Shown one piece after another: positions 12,879-20,956 of a stretch of DNA of 34,843 bases; the first letter of the stretch is position 1; each line of letters starts with the position of its first letter. Made by a program: the position numbers and the translations under genes. This DNA comes from Enterobacter sichuanensis (GTDB lineage: Bacteria; Pseudomonadota; Gammaproteobacteria; Enterobacterales; Enterobacteriaceae). A model generated the notes under the pieces. It saw only the letters and a program-made list of their open reading frames with translations. It made no database searches and was not told where the DNA came from. The stretch is from positions 1 through 34,843 of the forward strand of contig NZ_POVL01000049.1 in NCBI RefSeq assembly GCF_002939185.1. The letters run 5' to 3'.

Positions 12879-14117
12879 ATGGCTGAATTCAGTCCTGAAC
12901 GCCGTTTTACGCGTATCGATCGTCTCCCCCCTTATGTTTTCAATATCACCGCTGAACTGAAGATGGCTGCACGTCGGCGCGGCGAAGATATTATCGATTT
13001 TAGTATGGGTAACCCTGATGGCCCAACGCCAGCGCACATTGTAGAGAAACTCTGCACGGTAGCGCAGCGTCCGGATACACATGGGTACTCCACGTCTCGC
13101 GGTATTCCTCGGTTACGTCGCGCGATCTCGCGCTGGTATCAGGATCGCTATCAGGTTGATATCGATCCTGAAAGTGAAGCCATTGTGACCATCGGCTCGA
13201 AAGAGGGGCTGGCACACCTGATGCTGGCTACCCTGGATCATGGCGATACGGTGCTGGTACCGAATCCCAGCTACCCAATCCACATCTACGGCGCGGTGAT
13301 TGCCGGGGCGCAGGTCCGTTCGGTGCCGCTGGTGGAAGGTGTCGATTTCTTTAACGAACTGGAACGTGCGATTCGCGAAAGCTATCCGAAACCCAAGATG
13401 ATGATCCTTGGTTTCCCGTCGAACCCAACGGCTCAGTGCGTGGAGCTCGATTTCTTCGAGAAAGTGGTTGCGCTGGCGAAGCGTTATGACGTGCTGGTTG
13501 TGCACGATTTAGCCTATGCTGACATCGTCTATGATGGCTGGAAAGCGCCATCCATTATGCAGGTCCCGGGCGCGCGTGACGTGGCGGTAGAGTTCTTCAC
13601 CCTGTCGAAAAGCTACAACATGGCGGGCTGGCGTATTGGCTTTATGGTGGGTAACAAAACGCTGGTGAGTGCACTGGCGCGTATTAAGAGTTACCACGAC
13701 TACGGCACCTTCACGCCGCTACAGGTTGCGGCTATCGCTGCCCTGGAAGGCGATCAGCAATGTGTTCATGATATTGCTGCCCAGTATAAGCGCCGTCGCG
13801 ACGTGCTGGTCAAAGGGTTACATGAAGCGGGCTGGATGGTAGAAATGCCGAAAGCGTCCATGTACGTCTGGGCTAAAATTCCGGAGCCGTATGCGGCGAT
13901 GGGGTCGCTGGAGTTTGCCAAAAAACTGCTCCAGGATGCAAAGGTCTGTGTGTCACCGGGCATTGGCTTTGGTGATTATGGCGATACCCATGTGCGATTT
14001 GCCCTGATTGAAAACAGCGACCGTATTCGTCAGGCGGTAAGAGGCATCAAGAGTATGTTCCGCGCCGACGGTCTACTCTCCTCAAAGAGCGTTGCTGAAA
14101 CCCCCGCGTCGTCATGA
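12879..14117 (+). CDS. alaC: Glutamate-pyruvate aminotransferase AlaC (YfdZ)
   Basis: This PLP-dependent class I aminotransferase makes L-alanine from pyruvate and glutamate and is one of the main alanine-synthesising enzymes with AlaA. Its 412 residues equal the E. coli length and sequence agreement is very high. The Schiff-base lysine is Lys244 in [13 protein letters not shown]. Other class I features are [19 protein letters not shown] and the C-terminal Arg in HVRFALIEN. The ATG at 12879 has GAGGAA at normal distance. A pyruvate-consuming enzyme divergent from the pyruvate sensor YpdA is consistent with a shared theme, as in E. coli. Confidence 0.97.
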   Translation: MAEFSPERRFTRIDRLPPYVFNITAELKMAARRRGEDIIDFSMGNPDGPTPAHIVEKLCTVAQRPDTHGYSTSRGIPRLRRAISRWYQDRYQVDIDPESEAIVTIGSKEGLAHLMLATLDHGDTVLVPNPSYPIHIYGAVIAGAQVRSVPLVEGVDFFNELERAIRESYPKPKMMILGFPSNPTAQCVELDFFEKVVALAKRYDVLVVHDLAYADIVYDGWKAPSIMQVPGARDVAVEFFTLSKSYNMAGWRIGFMVGNKTLVSALARIKSYHDYGTFTPLQVAAIAALEGDQQCVHDIAAQYKRRRDVLVKGLHEAGWMVEMPKASMYVWAKIPEPYAAMGSLEFAKKLLQDAKVCVSPGIGFGDYGDTHVRFALIENSDRIRQAVRGIKSMFRADGLLSSKSVAETPASS

Positions 14118-14120
14118 CAT

Positions 14121-14153
14121 AAAAAAACAGGAGCCAATGGCTCCTGTTTTTTT
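14121..14153. terminator. Terminator after alaC, shared with ypdK
   Basis: The stem AAACAGGAGCCA/TGGCTCCTGTTT has A and T runs on both sides. It lies between alaC and the convergent ypdK. Confidence 0.92.
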
Positions 14154-14169
14154 GACAGCATGTTCTTCA

Positions 14170-14241
14170 CTAGATCATCAGGGCGAAGGTTCCGGCCCAG
14201 ACTAAAACAATCACCGAAATGCCCATAAAGAAATATTTCAC
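14170..14241 (-). CDS. ypdK: Small membrane peptide YpdK (23 residues)
   Basis: This very short gene on the minus strand starts at GTG (14239-14241) and ends in TAG. The peptide begins MKYFFMGIS and ends VWAGTFALMI, the same pattern as the 23-residue inner-membrane peptide YpdK of E. coli, also located between alaC and lpxP. It is a single hydrophobic helix. GGAG lies about 9 nt upstream, and a perfect TATAAT is about 55 bp upstream. A longer overlapping frame starting at the ATG just upstream is a shadow. Function is unknown; conservation of sequence, length and place argues it is real. Confidence 0.85.
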   Translation of the reverse strand: MKYFFMGISVIVLVWAGTFALMI

Positions 14242-14294
14242 GTTTCATCGCTCCGCGTATCTTGTGGTACGCATTTAAAAACAGAGTCCACCTG

Positions 14295-14322
14295 ATTATA
14301 GAGAACTGAAATCCGGTCAAAA
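14295..14322 (-). promoter_or_regulatory. Putative ypdK promoter
   Basis: On the minus strand a perfect TATAAT (14295-14300) is preceded by TTTTGA (14317-14322) at 16 bp. An overlapping TTGACC is at 14 bp. It points toward ypdK. Confidence 0.5.
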
Positions 14323-14599
14323 CGGAAATGAGAATTTTCCCGTTACGCCGCCAACTCCAGTTCAGAATTCTGTGCTTTCCTGATGCCAGACGGCGCTAAT
14401 GTACGCCTAAAAATGGGGGGTGGCAAGAGGGATTTTTTTAAATAAATTCCGATAGTTACGGGTGTCGTGGAACGGCGACAGTTTGATTTCGTCGCGCAAT
14501 AAAATCACTTTGAGCGACGCAATGAACGCGGGGAGTGCGGTGTGATGACAGGTGTTTGAAAAGGTTAGTTTCTTAGCGAAACTAACCTTTATAAAGCGA
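14323..14599. other. Intergenic stretch between ypdK promoter and lpxP
   Basis: No gene is seen. The only clear structure is a perfect 13-bp inverted repeat (AAAGGTTAGTTTC and its complement, 14560-14590) just past the lpxP stop. It is probably the lpxP terminator, although the T-run on that strand is short. Confidence 0.5.
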
Positions 14600-15517
14600 T
14601 CAAATATAGAGCGAGGCTTCGCCAAGAGGACGCGTTTTGAATCGACGATGCATCCAGAGATACTGCTCTGGCGCACGCATGATTTCAGTTTCAATGACTT
14701 TATTGATAAATGCCGCGGCTTCGCACTCGTTTTGTGGATAGTTAGCCATTTCAGGAGAGATGTGCAGACGGTAGCCTGAATTATCCGCTTTTCTCACCAT
14801 GGTCACGGTCAGCATGGAGGCACCCGACAGACGCGAAATCACAAAGGTGCCGTTGGTCGTCGCAACGTCTTTAACCGCAAAGAACGGTGCGAAGCTGCTG
14901 CCCTTGCGCCCATAATCCTGATCGGGGGCGAACCAGACAGCCTCACCTTTCTTCAGCGCTCCGACCATACCGCGCAGGTTGTTACGGCTGATCATCGCCT
15001 TATTGGAACGCATGCGGCCACGCGTCTGTACCCACTCCATCAGCGGACTGTTGTGAGGACGATAAGTGGCCATCATGGGCTGACAAAGTCCCATCACGCG
15101 GCCACCCAGCTCCAGCGACATAAAATGAACGCCAACAACCATTACGCCGCGTTTTTGCATCTGCGCGTGTTTAAGGTTATCCAGCCCTTCCACGTCAAAC
15201 CATTTACGGACACGTTCATCCGGCCAGAACCAGGCCATACCGGTTTCAAGCAGCGCCATGCCGATAGACTTGAAGTTTTCAGCGATGAGCTTCTCGCGTT
15301 CCTCGGCATTGTACTGTGGAAAGCAAAGCTCAATATTTTTACGCGCGATGGATTCGCGACGTTTCAGGAAATAGCGGGATGCGCTGCCCAGCTTCGACCC
15401 CAGCAAACGCAGAACGGGGTAGGGAAGCTGAACCAGCAGCCAGAGAACGCCAAGACCAAACCAGGTAAACCAGTAACGCGGGTGTAAGAACGCACGTTGA
15501 AATTTGGATTGAGACAA
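14600..15517 (-). CDS. lpxP: Cold-induced lipid A palmitoleoyl acyltransferase LpxP
   Basis: This inner-membrane acyltransferase adds palmitoleate to Kdo2-lipid IVA in place of laurate during growth in the cold. It has 305 residues from the chosen start (306 in E. coli). There is one N-terminal membrane segment (WFGLGVLWLLVQLPYPVL) and the HX4E acyltransferase motif is HFMSLE. Downstream blocks match E. coli closely (FAPDQDYGRKGSSFAPFF, APEQYLWMHRRFKTRP). No ATG exists near the family start; a TTG at 15517 in SQSKFQRAFLHPRYW fits best but has only a weak AGG upstream. The frame stays open to an ATG at 15673, which would add 52 unlikely residues. Confidence 0.92.
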   Translation of the reverse strand: MSQSKFQRAFLHPRYWFTWFGLGVLWLLVQLPYPVLRLLGSKLGSASRYFLKRRESIARKNIELCFPQYNAEEREKLIAENFKSIGMALLETGMAWFWPDERVRKWFDVEGLDNLKHAQMQKRGVMVVGVHFMSLELGGRVMGLCQPMMATYRPHNSPLMEWVQTRGRMRSNKAMISRNNLRGMVGALKKGEAVWFAPDQDYGRKGSSFAPFFAVKDVATTNGTFVISRLSGASMLTVTMVRKADNSGYRLHISPEMANYPQNECEAAAFINKVIETEIMRAPEQYLWMHRRFKTRPLGEASLYI

Positions 15518-15848
15518 AATAGTGAAACCTATATGAAGCCTGTAAAGGTAGCGCAGAGTTTGCGATACGACGTGCCGATAAGACCGTTCTTCAAGGTGAT
15601 GGTTGCAGGCTTTACCGAACTTTACGGCGTTACCTGGCCACTGCTGATTTGGGTGGGCGGCGTAATGTAGCACCGTTATACGATATGTGCTATTACTCGT
15701 TTTTGATTAAAAAAGCGGCAGAATGAAAGGTGCTTGATTTTGCAGTTTTTATCGTTCTCAACATTGTCTTGCGTCAGCTCTGGAGCGTAACAATAGAGGC
15801 TGGTAAAGTCTGTTTCAGGACGACAACGTAACTGACAGGAATAACCGG
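15518..15848. other. Divergent region lpxP / 15849 gene
   Basis: No gene is seen. On the plus strand TTGTCT and TAACAA lie 18 bp apart near 15764-15793 and could drive the 15849 gene. A long leader for lpxP is possible. Confidence 0.3.
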
Positions 15849-16499
15849 GTGACTGAGCGGATCGATTATCAGATTGAAAAGTACAGTTTTACGGAAGTAA
15901 ATGAATCCCCTCGCCTTACAGAGCAGTGGAGTGATGTTTTGCGCGAGTGCAGGGAGAGTAAAGCCGGGGCAGAGGAGCGCTTGCGTATTGCTTTGCTCAA
16001 TGTCGATTACGTGACCAGCTTTGAGCTGCCATTCCGCTTGCTGCTTGTTCGCACGCCCCAGTTAATTGCTGGACTGCGTCATGAGCTCCAGCTCAGCCAG
16101 AAAAATGTCCTGTTTAACGGGAAACGCTTCGGCTGTGTCTGGAGCGTGAAAACCGATCTGAGCGATGTTCCGGAAAGTTTTCAGTACCGTCTGTCTACCC
16201 GTATCCGGCGACTGGGGGCGGCCCGGCAGACCGCGGAACCTTTTTTACTTATTGCGAAAGAGATTAAGTCTCCCGTCGAACGTCTGAAGCGAGCGCTGTT
16301 GAGCGGGCTGGACGTGACCGCCCTGGATGCGCTTTTCTGGTTTGGCATCCAGCGGATTGCCGCCGAGGTGTCGCGTCTGAGAAAGTCGGGGATGAGGATT
16401 GCAACGGCTGAAACAGAGGTATTTGACAATCTGACCGGAACGACACGGCGCGTGCCGGTTTATCGTTGTGCGGAAAAGATGGTGTCCCTGCATGAATGA
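15849..16499 (+). CDS. Unrecognised protein with C-terminal winged-helix-like region
   Basis: I do not recognise the family of this 216-residue protein. The first 140 residues are charged and soluble. The C-terminal part (about 150-205) resembles a winged helix-turn-helix: a helix LDALFWFGIQRIAAEVSRLRKSG followed by a hydrophobic strand pair ending RRVPVYRC. That layout is common in phage and mobile-element regulators, so DNA binding is an inference. It starts at GTG with AGGAA upstream. Base composition is ordinary, unlike the AT-rich genes that follow. Its last six codons and stop coincide with a degenerate copy of the argW 3' end (16479-16506). It may therefore border, or have been cut by, an integration event. 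Confidence 0.7.
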   Translation: MTERIDYQIEKYSFTEVNESPRLTEQWSDVLRECRESKAGAEERLRIALLNVDYVTSFELPFRLLLVRTPQLIAGLRHELQLSQKNVLFNGKRFGCVWSVKTDLSDVPESFQYRLSTRIRRLGAARQTAEPFLLIAKEIKSPVERLKRALLSGLDVTALDALFWFGIQRIAAEVSRLRKSGMRIATAETEVFDNLTGTTRRVPVYRCAEKMVSLHE

Positions 16500-16506
16500 A
16501 ACCTGC
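16479..16506 (+). repeat. Degenerate direct copy of argW 3' end (candidate att site)
   Basis: ATGGTGTCC-CTGCA-TGAATGAAACCTGC aligns with 20957-20985 at 25 of 29 positions (three mismatches, one gap) in the same orientation. The partner is the 3' end of tRNA-Arg, the usual crossover site of tyrosine integrases. It would be the far junction of the element whose integrase lies beside argW. Confidence 0.55.
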
Positions 16507-16632
16507 TGATTTCTTCTTTGAAAATAAGGATGCTTTTTTTGTTTGTATATTGAATTATACTTATATATACATATGTATTAAAGCTTGTGCTTTCATCAGA
16601 TCTGAACTCATTCTATAACGCCTCCAGCCTCC

Positions 16633-16890
16633 ATTTACTGTCCGGAGTGTATGTCTGCGGCAACAGTGAGGAAAACAAACCGAAAGCACCCCAAATTATC
16701 AGATGTCTACTGTTATTGCTCAAATGTGGAGTGTGGGCATACGTTTGTGATGAACGTTTCCTTCTCACACACGATTAGTCCCAGCGCTTTGAGCGGCCAG
16801 GGACGGATTAAAGAGCTAATGGATGCCCTGCCACCGGACGAGCGACAAAAAGCATTAGAACTCCTGTTGGTAGCCAAAGAGAACCAGTGA
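16633..16890 (+). CDS. Ogr/Delta-like zinc-finger activator, start codon apparently lost
   Basis: The reading frame contains CPEC, then an ‘SAATVRKT’ segment, then YCYCSNVECGHTF. This is the CX2C...CX4C zinc-binding pattern of the Ogr (P2) and Delta (P4) family, which activates phage late promoters. A charged tail (LPPDERQKALELLLVAKENQ) follows. The expected start lies just before CPEC, but no ATG, GTG or TTG is present there, only ATT at 16633, and no Shine-Dalgarno is seen. Starting at the ATG at 16651 would remove the first cysteine pair. Either an unusual ATT start is used or the gene is a remnant. Its presence fits a P2/P4-type element. Confidence 0.55.
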   Translation: MYCPECMSAATVRKTNRKHPKLSDVYCYCSNVECGHTFVMNVSFSHTISPSALSGQGRIKELMDALPPDERQKALELLLVAKENQ

Positions 16891-17339
16891 GCGGCTCGCC
16901 GGGAGTAACTAAAATTTTCCCGGCTTCGGTTCATTAAATTTCAGTTGCTTAAGCAAAAATGTTTATAAGAATCAGCTGATTAATTTTCAAGTGTGCCGTC
17001 AGTTATCATGAAAAATCTCACTTAAAATTTTATATCTCTTTACTATCAATAAGTTAATTCAAGTCATTACGATTTTGGAGTAAAGCTAGACTGAAAAAAG
17101 CTGAAATTCTTTTCACTCTTTTCAGTTCCATGCTCGCTGTAGATCCCCTGTTGTGGCGCGGTCTGGCGCTATCATTTGTAAAAATTCCAACTGAAAAATT
17201 TTGGCGATCTGAAAACCGCAGGCGGGGGCGGTGTAGTGCGATTTTGGTGAGGTAGAAACTTTCTTCTTGAACAAAAAATTGGTAATACAATACCATAGCA
17301 TGGCAGTACTAGGCTTAATGTACATGATAGGATCTTTAT
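16891..17339. other. AT-rich intergenic region of the island
   Basis: No intact gene is seen. An imperfect hairpin GCCGGGA/TCCCGGC lies right after the Ogr-like frame (16898-16924). The minus strand carries the Ash-like fragment at 17054-17296. The cargo operon promoter must lie in 17240-17330, where AT-rich stretches are plentiful but none stands out. Confidence 0.5.
17054..17296 (-). pseudogene. Ash-family-like fragment (P4-like satellite remnant)
   Basis: An 80-residue minus-strand frame contains FSVGIFTND followed by RPRHNRGSTASMELKRV. This resembles the N-terminal signature I know from the Ash proteins of P4-like satellites and integrative elements (PRHxRGSTxSM). An overlapping frame shows APACGFQIAK, another typical Ash segment, so a frameshift in the AAAATTTTT run is possible. 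The usual C-terminal part is missing. It is best read as a decayed copy. Confidence 0.4.
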
Positions 17340-18146
17340 ATGTATTTATATAAATATAGGGAAATGAATGCACGGAACCTCTTATCGTTACGTAAACGCG
17401 AAATTTGGTATTCTGTGGGGCGGAATTTTAATGATCCATTTGACTGTACGTTGAACGTACCAGTAAACCTTATGTCTGGTTCATCAATGCTTTCATTTAT
17501 TCATAAAAATACCAGTGCAAAAAAACTTCTCGATGCAAAATTAATAACAACAGAACAAATTGAGCGCACTGCTTTGAATTATATTGTTCAGGCTCAACAG
17601 TTAGTTAATAGTGGGCGCATAAATGAACATCCTTTATCACCAATAATTGATATTTTATTTGCCTCTTTACAAAGAAGTTTTGTATGTTGTTTTTCAAAAA
17701 ATGCAACAAATCATTTGTTATGGTCTCATTACGCTGATTCTCATAGAGGTTATTGTTTGCGATATAAAAAAGAAATTTTATTGCATGATATAAAGCCTCA
17801 TTTATATGGGGATGTAGTATATGATGATACATCAATAGATATTATTTCTGCTGTTGACGATTTTTCAAATATATCGCGGGATATTATTTTTAGGAAATCT
17901 TCATGTTGGGCTTATGAAGATGAGGTAAGATTGATCCATAATGATATCGCTGAAAATGAAGCTAGTGTCAGCAAGGTTGAGGTGCATACTGAAGAAGCTC
18001 TTGATTGTGTAATACTAGGTTATAGTTTTGATATGTCAAAGCTAGATGAGTTGAAAGCTCACTTTTCAAACACTGAAATTAAATTTAAAAAAATAGTACG
18101 AAGTTCTAACAGTTACAAGTTATTTGTTTCTACGGAGTGTTATTAA
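17340..18146 (+). CDS. DUF2971 family protein, island cargo gene 1
   Basis: This soluble protein of 268 residues carries the conserved blocks of DUF2971. They are YKYREMNARNLLSL with FNDPFDC (residues 4-36), FVCCFSK then LLWSHYADSHRGYCLRY (114-142), and SCWAYEDEVRLI (188-199). The family has no established biochemistry; its invariant W, H, Y, E and R residues suggest an enzyme. The ATG at 17340 has AGGA 7 nt upstream. Base composition is markedly AT-rich and codon use (ATA, AGA, TTA) differs from the core genes, indicating transfer. It is followed after 3 nt by the 18150 gene, so the two are almost certainly an operon. Its position near the integrase of a P4-like element suggests anti-phage defence, as inference only. 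Confidence 0.85.
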   Translation: MYLYKYREMNARNLLSLRKREIWYSVGRNFNDPFDCTLNVPVNLMSGSSMLSFIHKNTSAKKLLDAKLITTEQIERTALNYIVQAQQLVNSGRINEHPLSPIIDILFASLQRSFVCCFSKNATNHLLWSHYADSHRGYCLRYKKEILLHDIKPHLYGDVVYDDTSIDIISAVDDFSNISRDIIFRKSSCWAYEDEVRLIHNDIAENEASVSKVEVHTEEALDCVILGYSFDMSKLDELKAHFSNTEIKFKKIVRSSNSYKLFVSTECY

Positions 18147-18149
18147 TAT

Positions 18150-19613
18150 ATGAAAACACCTCAAATATTCAAGATAAACAGATCTAGGTTCACTCAGAGG
18201 ATTATTGACTTTGCATTCAAACATCCTAAGTTAGTCCCTGGGTATCTCCAATTTTATGCGCAAGAACATAATTCGGCTAGTGAGTGGATGAAAAAGAAAA
18301 AGGAAGAAAAACCCCAGTATTCATCCATATCGCTGTTCGAGGGGGATTTGCATTGGAAGGCTATCTCTTATTCAATGCTAATTAATGATGATGAATTAAA
18401 AAACTTGAAAAAATGGGCTGAAAAAAAATCATTATTTGTAGATGGAGTAAGAAATAGGAGTATTGAATCAAGAACATTCGATAATAATTCAGGTTGGGTG
18501 AATATAGGTTATATAAGAATAAATCACGATGGTTACACGGATGGGTTTAATCCATTTTACATTAAGGATGAATATTTTAATGGTGTTAATATTTCTCTTA
18601 CTAAATATTCAGCGGGGCTGTCCTTCCTCACATTCTACATAATGCTTAAGGAGGAGGTTTCGGGAGAAGTTAAGCATGTTAATGTGCCTGTGATGAATGA
18701 CTTCTTAGAGCTTGATACCTTCAATATATTTTCAAGAAAGAATGTAGGGTTAAAGTTAAAGAGTTATCACGAATTTTCCAAGGATATTTTGATGGATAAG
18801 ATGGTTTGTATCGAAAATTCATCGAGGAATTTTATCTATGCGGTGCTAAAAGAAATAAAAATTAATAAGCAGGAGGACGAAATATGTTGTGTAAGTGATT
18901 TCTACCTCAATCAAGAATCCCCATATTTTGATCGTGATGCAAAAAGTGATAATGGAAATTTAAATATCTACATTAGAAGGCAGATGGTTTTTTGGGAGTC
19001 GAAAATTTCTACCAATAGGCTAGAATCATTTATAAATGAACATTTTCATAGTATAAAAGGTTTTGATTGGTTCTATTTGTATTGCTTTCCAGAAGAGAAA
19101 ATGAATCAATATAATAATTTTAAAAAAGATATTATCTATAATTCAGATTCACATTTGGCTATTACTCCCCTTTTCCTTATAAGAAAGAAAATTGATTATC
19201 TTAGTAAGTATATAAATGATACTAAACTGCATAAAGCTAACCTTTCGCTGGAGGTGCTTCATGAAAGGTTGTTCTTAGTTTCTTATCAACTTGAAATAAT
19301 ACTTCTGTGGCTAAAGTCATTAAAGAGTGATATGGATTTTAATTTGAAAAAAGAATACTTGGAAAACGCTAGTTTTCAGATTGAAAATCTAACCGATAGA
19401 TCGGAAAAATTAAAAGGGATTACAGGTGCAATATATTCCTTGTCAGAGAACAGAATCCAAGTTAACAACGTTAAATATAATAAGAGATTATCTTGGGTTG
19501 TATTGTTTTTTGCTCTTGTTCAAATAGTTCTAGCTGCAATGGCGATTGATCCATCAAAGAAGGAAGCATGGTATTATCCATTGATTTTATGGATTAAACA
19601 TCATATAAGTTAA
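18150..19613 (+). CDS. Unknown 487-residue protein with C-terminal membrane segment, island cargo gene 2
   Basis: I do not recognise this protein. It is AT-rich like its partner. The N-terminal half is rich in aromatic and charged residues with predicted mixed strands (e.g. SGWVNIGYIRINHDGYTDGF). The segment at about 355-445 looks helical, possibly coiled coil (HERLFLVSYQLEIILLWLKSL, SFQIENLTDRSEKLK). One hydrophobic span at 449-466 (WVVLFFALVQIVLAAMAI) and a second short one (WYYPLILWI, 474-482) form a C-terminal membrane anchor. The body would therefore face the cytoplasm. GGAG lies 12 nt before the ATG, inside the end of gene 1, so translation may be coupled. The stop overlaps the end of the convergent integrase by 4 nt. 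A large sensor-like body with a membrane tail is a frequent design in abortive-infection systems (inference). Confidence 0.8.
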   Translation: MKTPQIFKINRSRFTQRIIDFAFKHPKLVPGYLQFYAQEHNSASEWMKKKKEEKPQYSSISLFEGDLHWKAISYSMLINDDELKNLKKWAEKKSLFVDGVRNRSIESRTFDNNSGWVNIGYIRINHDGYTDGFNPFYIKDEYFNGVNISLTKYSAGLSFLTFYIMLKEEVSGEVKHVNVPVMNDFLELDTFNIFSRKNVGLKLKSYHEFSKDILMDKMVCIENSSRNFIYAVLKEIKINKQEDEICCVSDFYLNQESPYFDRDAKSDNGNLNIYIRRQMVFWESKISTNRLESFINEHFHSIKGFDWFYLYCFPEEKMNQYNNFKKDIIYNSDSHLAITPLFLIRKKIDYLSKYINDTKLHKANLSLEVLHERLFLVSYQLEIILLWLKSLKSDMDFNLKKEYLENASFQIENLTDRSEKLKGITGAIYSLSENRIQVNNVKYNKRLSWVVLFFALVQIVLAAMAIDPSKKEAWYYPLILWIKHHIS

Positions 19614-20797
19614 TCTTCTAATGAGCCTGAAAAATTATATATAAAATTGCCATACCATTGCATCATTGTTTTTCGATGACTTAAATAAAGCGCATGATTG
19701 TAAGTACCTCGGATAGAGTTCTTGTCAACATGCGCAATCTGCATTTCAATCCATGCGCTTTCGAAACCATGCTCATGCAAAATAGTACTCATAGTATGCC
19801 TGAATCCATGGCCTGTTAAGCGGCCATGATAGCCAAGGAGCTTTATTACTTTATTGATGCTGGCTTCACTCATCGGCTTCCTGACATCATTGCGGCCAGG
19901 GAAAACATGGCTGTAATTTCCAGTAATTACTTGCAGCTGCCTCAGGATGCTGAGCGCTTGAGTAGATATAGGAACAAGATGAGGACGGCGTTTCTTCATT
20001 CGCTCTTTGGGGATCTCCCATAAGGCATTTTCTAAGTCAAATTCCACCCATTCTGCAGCTCGTAGTTCGATTGTGCGCACCCCTGTTAGCATCAGTAGCT
20101 GTGTTGCATATTTGGTTACTAAACTGCCTTGATAGTTTTCCACAGCGCTTACAAAAGTAGGTAACTCACTTTCACTGAGGAAAGGGAAATGCTGCTTTTT
20201 CGGTTTGTTGAGTGCGATCGCCAAATCTGGGGCAAAGTTATACTTTGCTCGCCCGGTAGCGACTGCATATCTTAGAACTTCACCGCAGCGGCGACGTATT
20301 TTGCTGGTTTGCTCAAGCGCGCCTCTTTTTTCGATCTTTTGCAGAACGGTGAGCAGCTCCAAAGGTTCGATTTGTTCGATTGGACGTTGGCCGATGAACG
20401 GGAAAATATCTTTTTCCATGCAATTAAGTGCTTCATTTGCGTAGCCCTCAGACCAGGTTGCCGTTTTGGATGTGTGCCATTCCCTCGCTACAGATTCAAA
20501 GCTGTTTGCATGAGCAAACTGTAACGCAATTTTTTCTGCCTTTCTGGCTTCACTGGGGTTGACCCCTTTGGCCAACATCGAACGAGCTTCGTCGCGTTTA
20601 GCACGCGCCTGCGCAAGCGATACATCACCGTACACGCCAAAGGAAATCATCTACGGCTTGCCTGCAAAGCGGTAGCGATAACGCCAGCTTTTACTGCCTG
20701 ATGTGTCGATAAGAAGTGACAACCCCATGCCATCGTTCAACGTATAGGGCTTATCCTTTGGTTTTGCTCGTTTTATTTGGATGTCAGATAGCAGCAT
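19610..20797 (-). pseudogene. P4-type tyrosine integrase split by in-frame TAG
   Basis: The two halves are in the same frame. The first (from 20797, about 48 codons) is the arm-binding DUF4102 domain, LLSDIQIKRAKPKDKPYTLND to YRYRFAGKP. A TAG at 20651-20653 follows, and an ATG directly after it opens a 346-codon frame (MISFGVYGDVSLAQARAKRDE). Intact relatives read through this point with Lys, Arg or Gln. The catalytic domain keeps GVRTIELR, HGFRHTMSTILHEHG, IAHVD and the nucleophile segment GTYNHALYLSH. Reinitiation at the ATG would give a protein without its arm-binding domain, so the integrase is probably inactive unless the amber is suppressed. It starts 160 bp from the argW 3' end and reads away from it, the usual arrangement. 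Confidence 0.85.
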
Positions 20798-20956
20798 GTG
20801 TATAGAAAAAAGATCGAACTCAGTTATACACAATCTTATACGCAAAGATGTATAGATTCTATTAGAAATAATGGCACTTTACTGGACGAACAAGATTAGT
20901 GATTAGGATTTAAATCAGTTAGTTATGGAAGTTATTAGACTTGCTGAGATGTAGCT

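Noticed and set aside
14030..14320. 96-codon minus-strand frame over alaC end and ypdK
   Set aside because: It crosses the alaC terminator and is out of frame with ypdK, whose 23-residue peptide is the recognisable product.
16587..16778. 63-codon frame starting before the Ogr-like gene
   Set aside because: It is in a different frame from the zinc-finger motif and has no family resemblance.
17122..17373. 83-codon minus-strand frame upstream of the DUF2971 gene
   Set aside because: It is not credible as a gene of its own: it overlaps the DUF2971 start and has no ribosome-binding site. It is only useful as a possible second frame of the Ash remnant.
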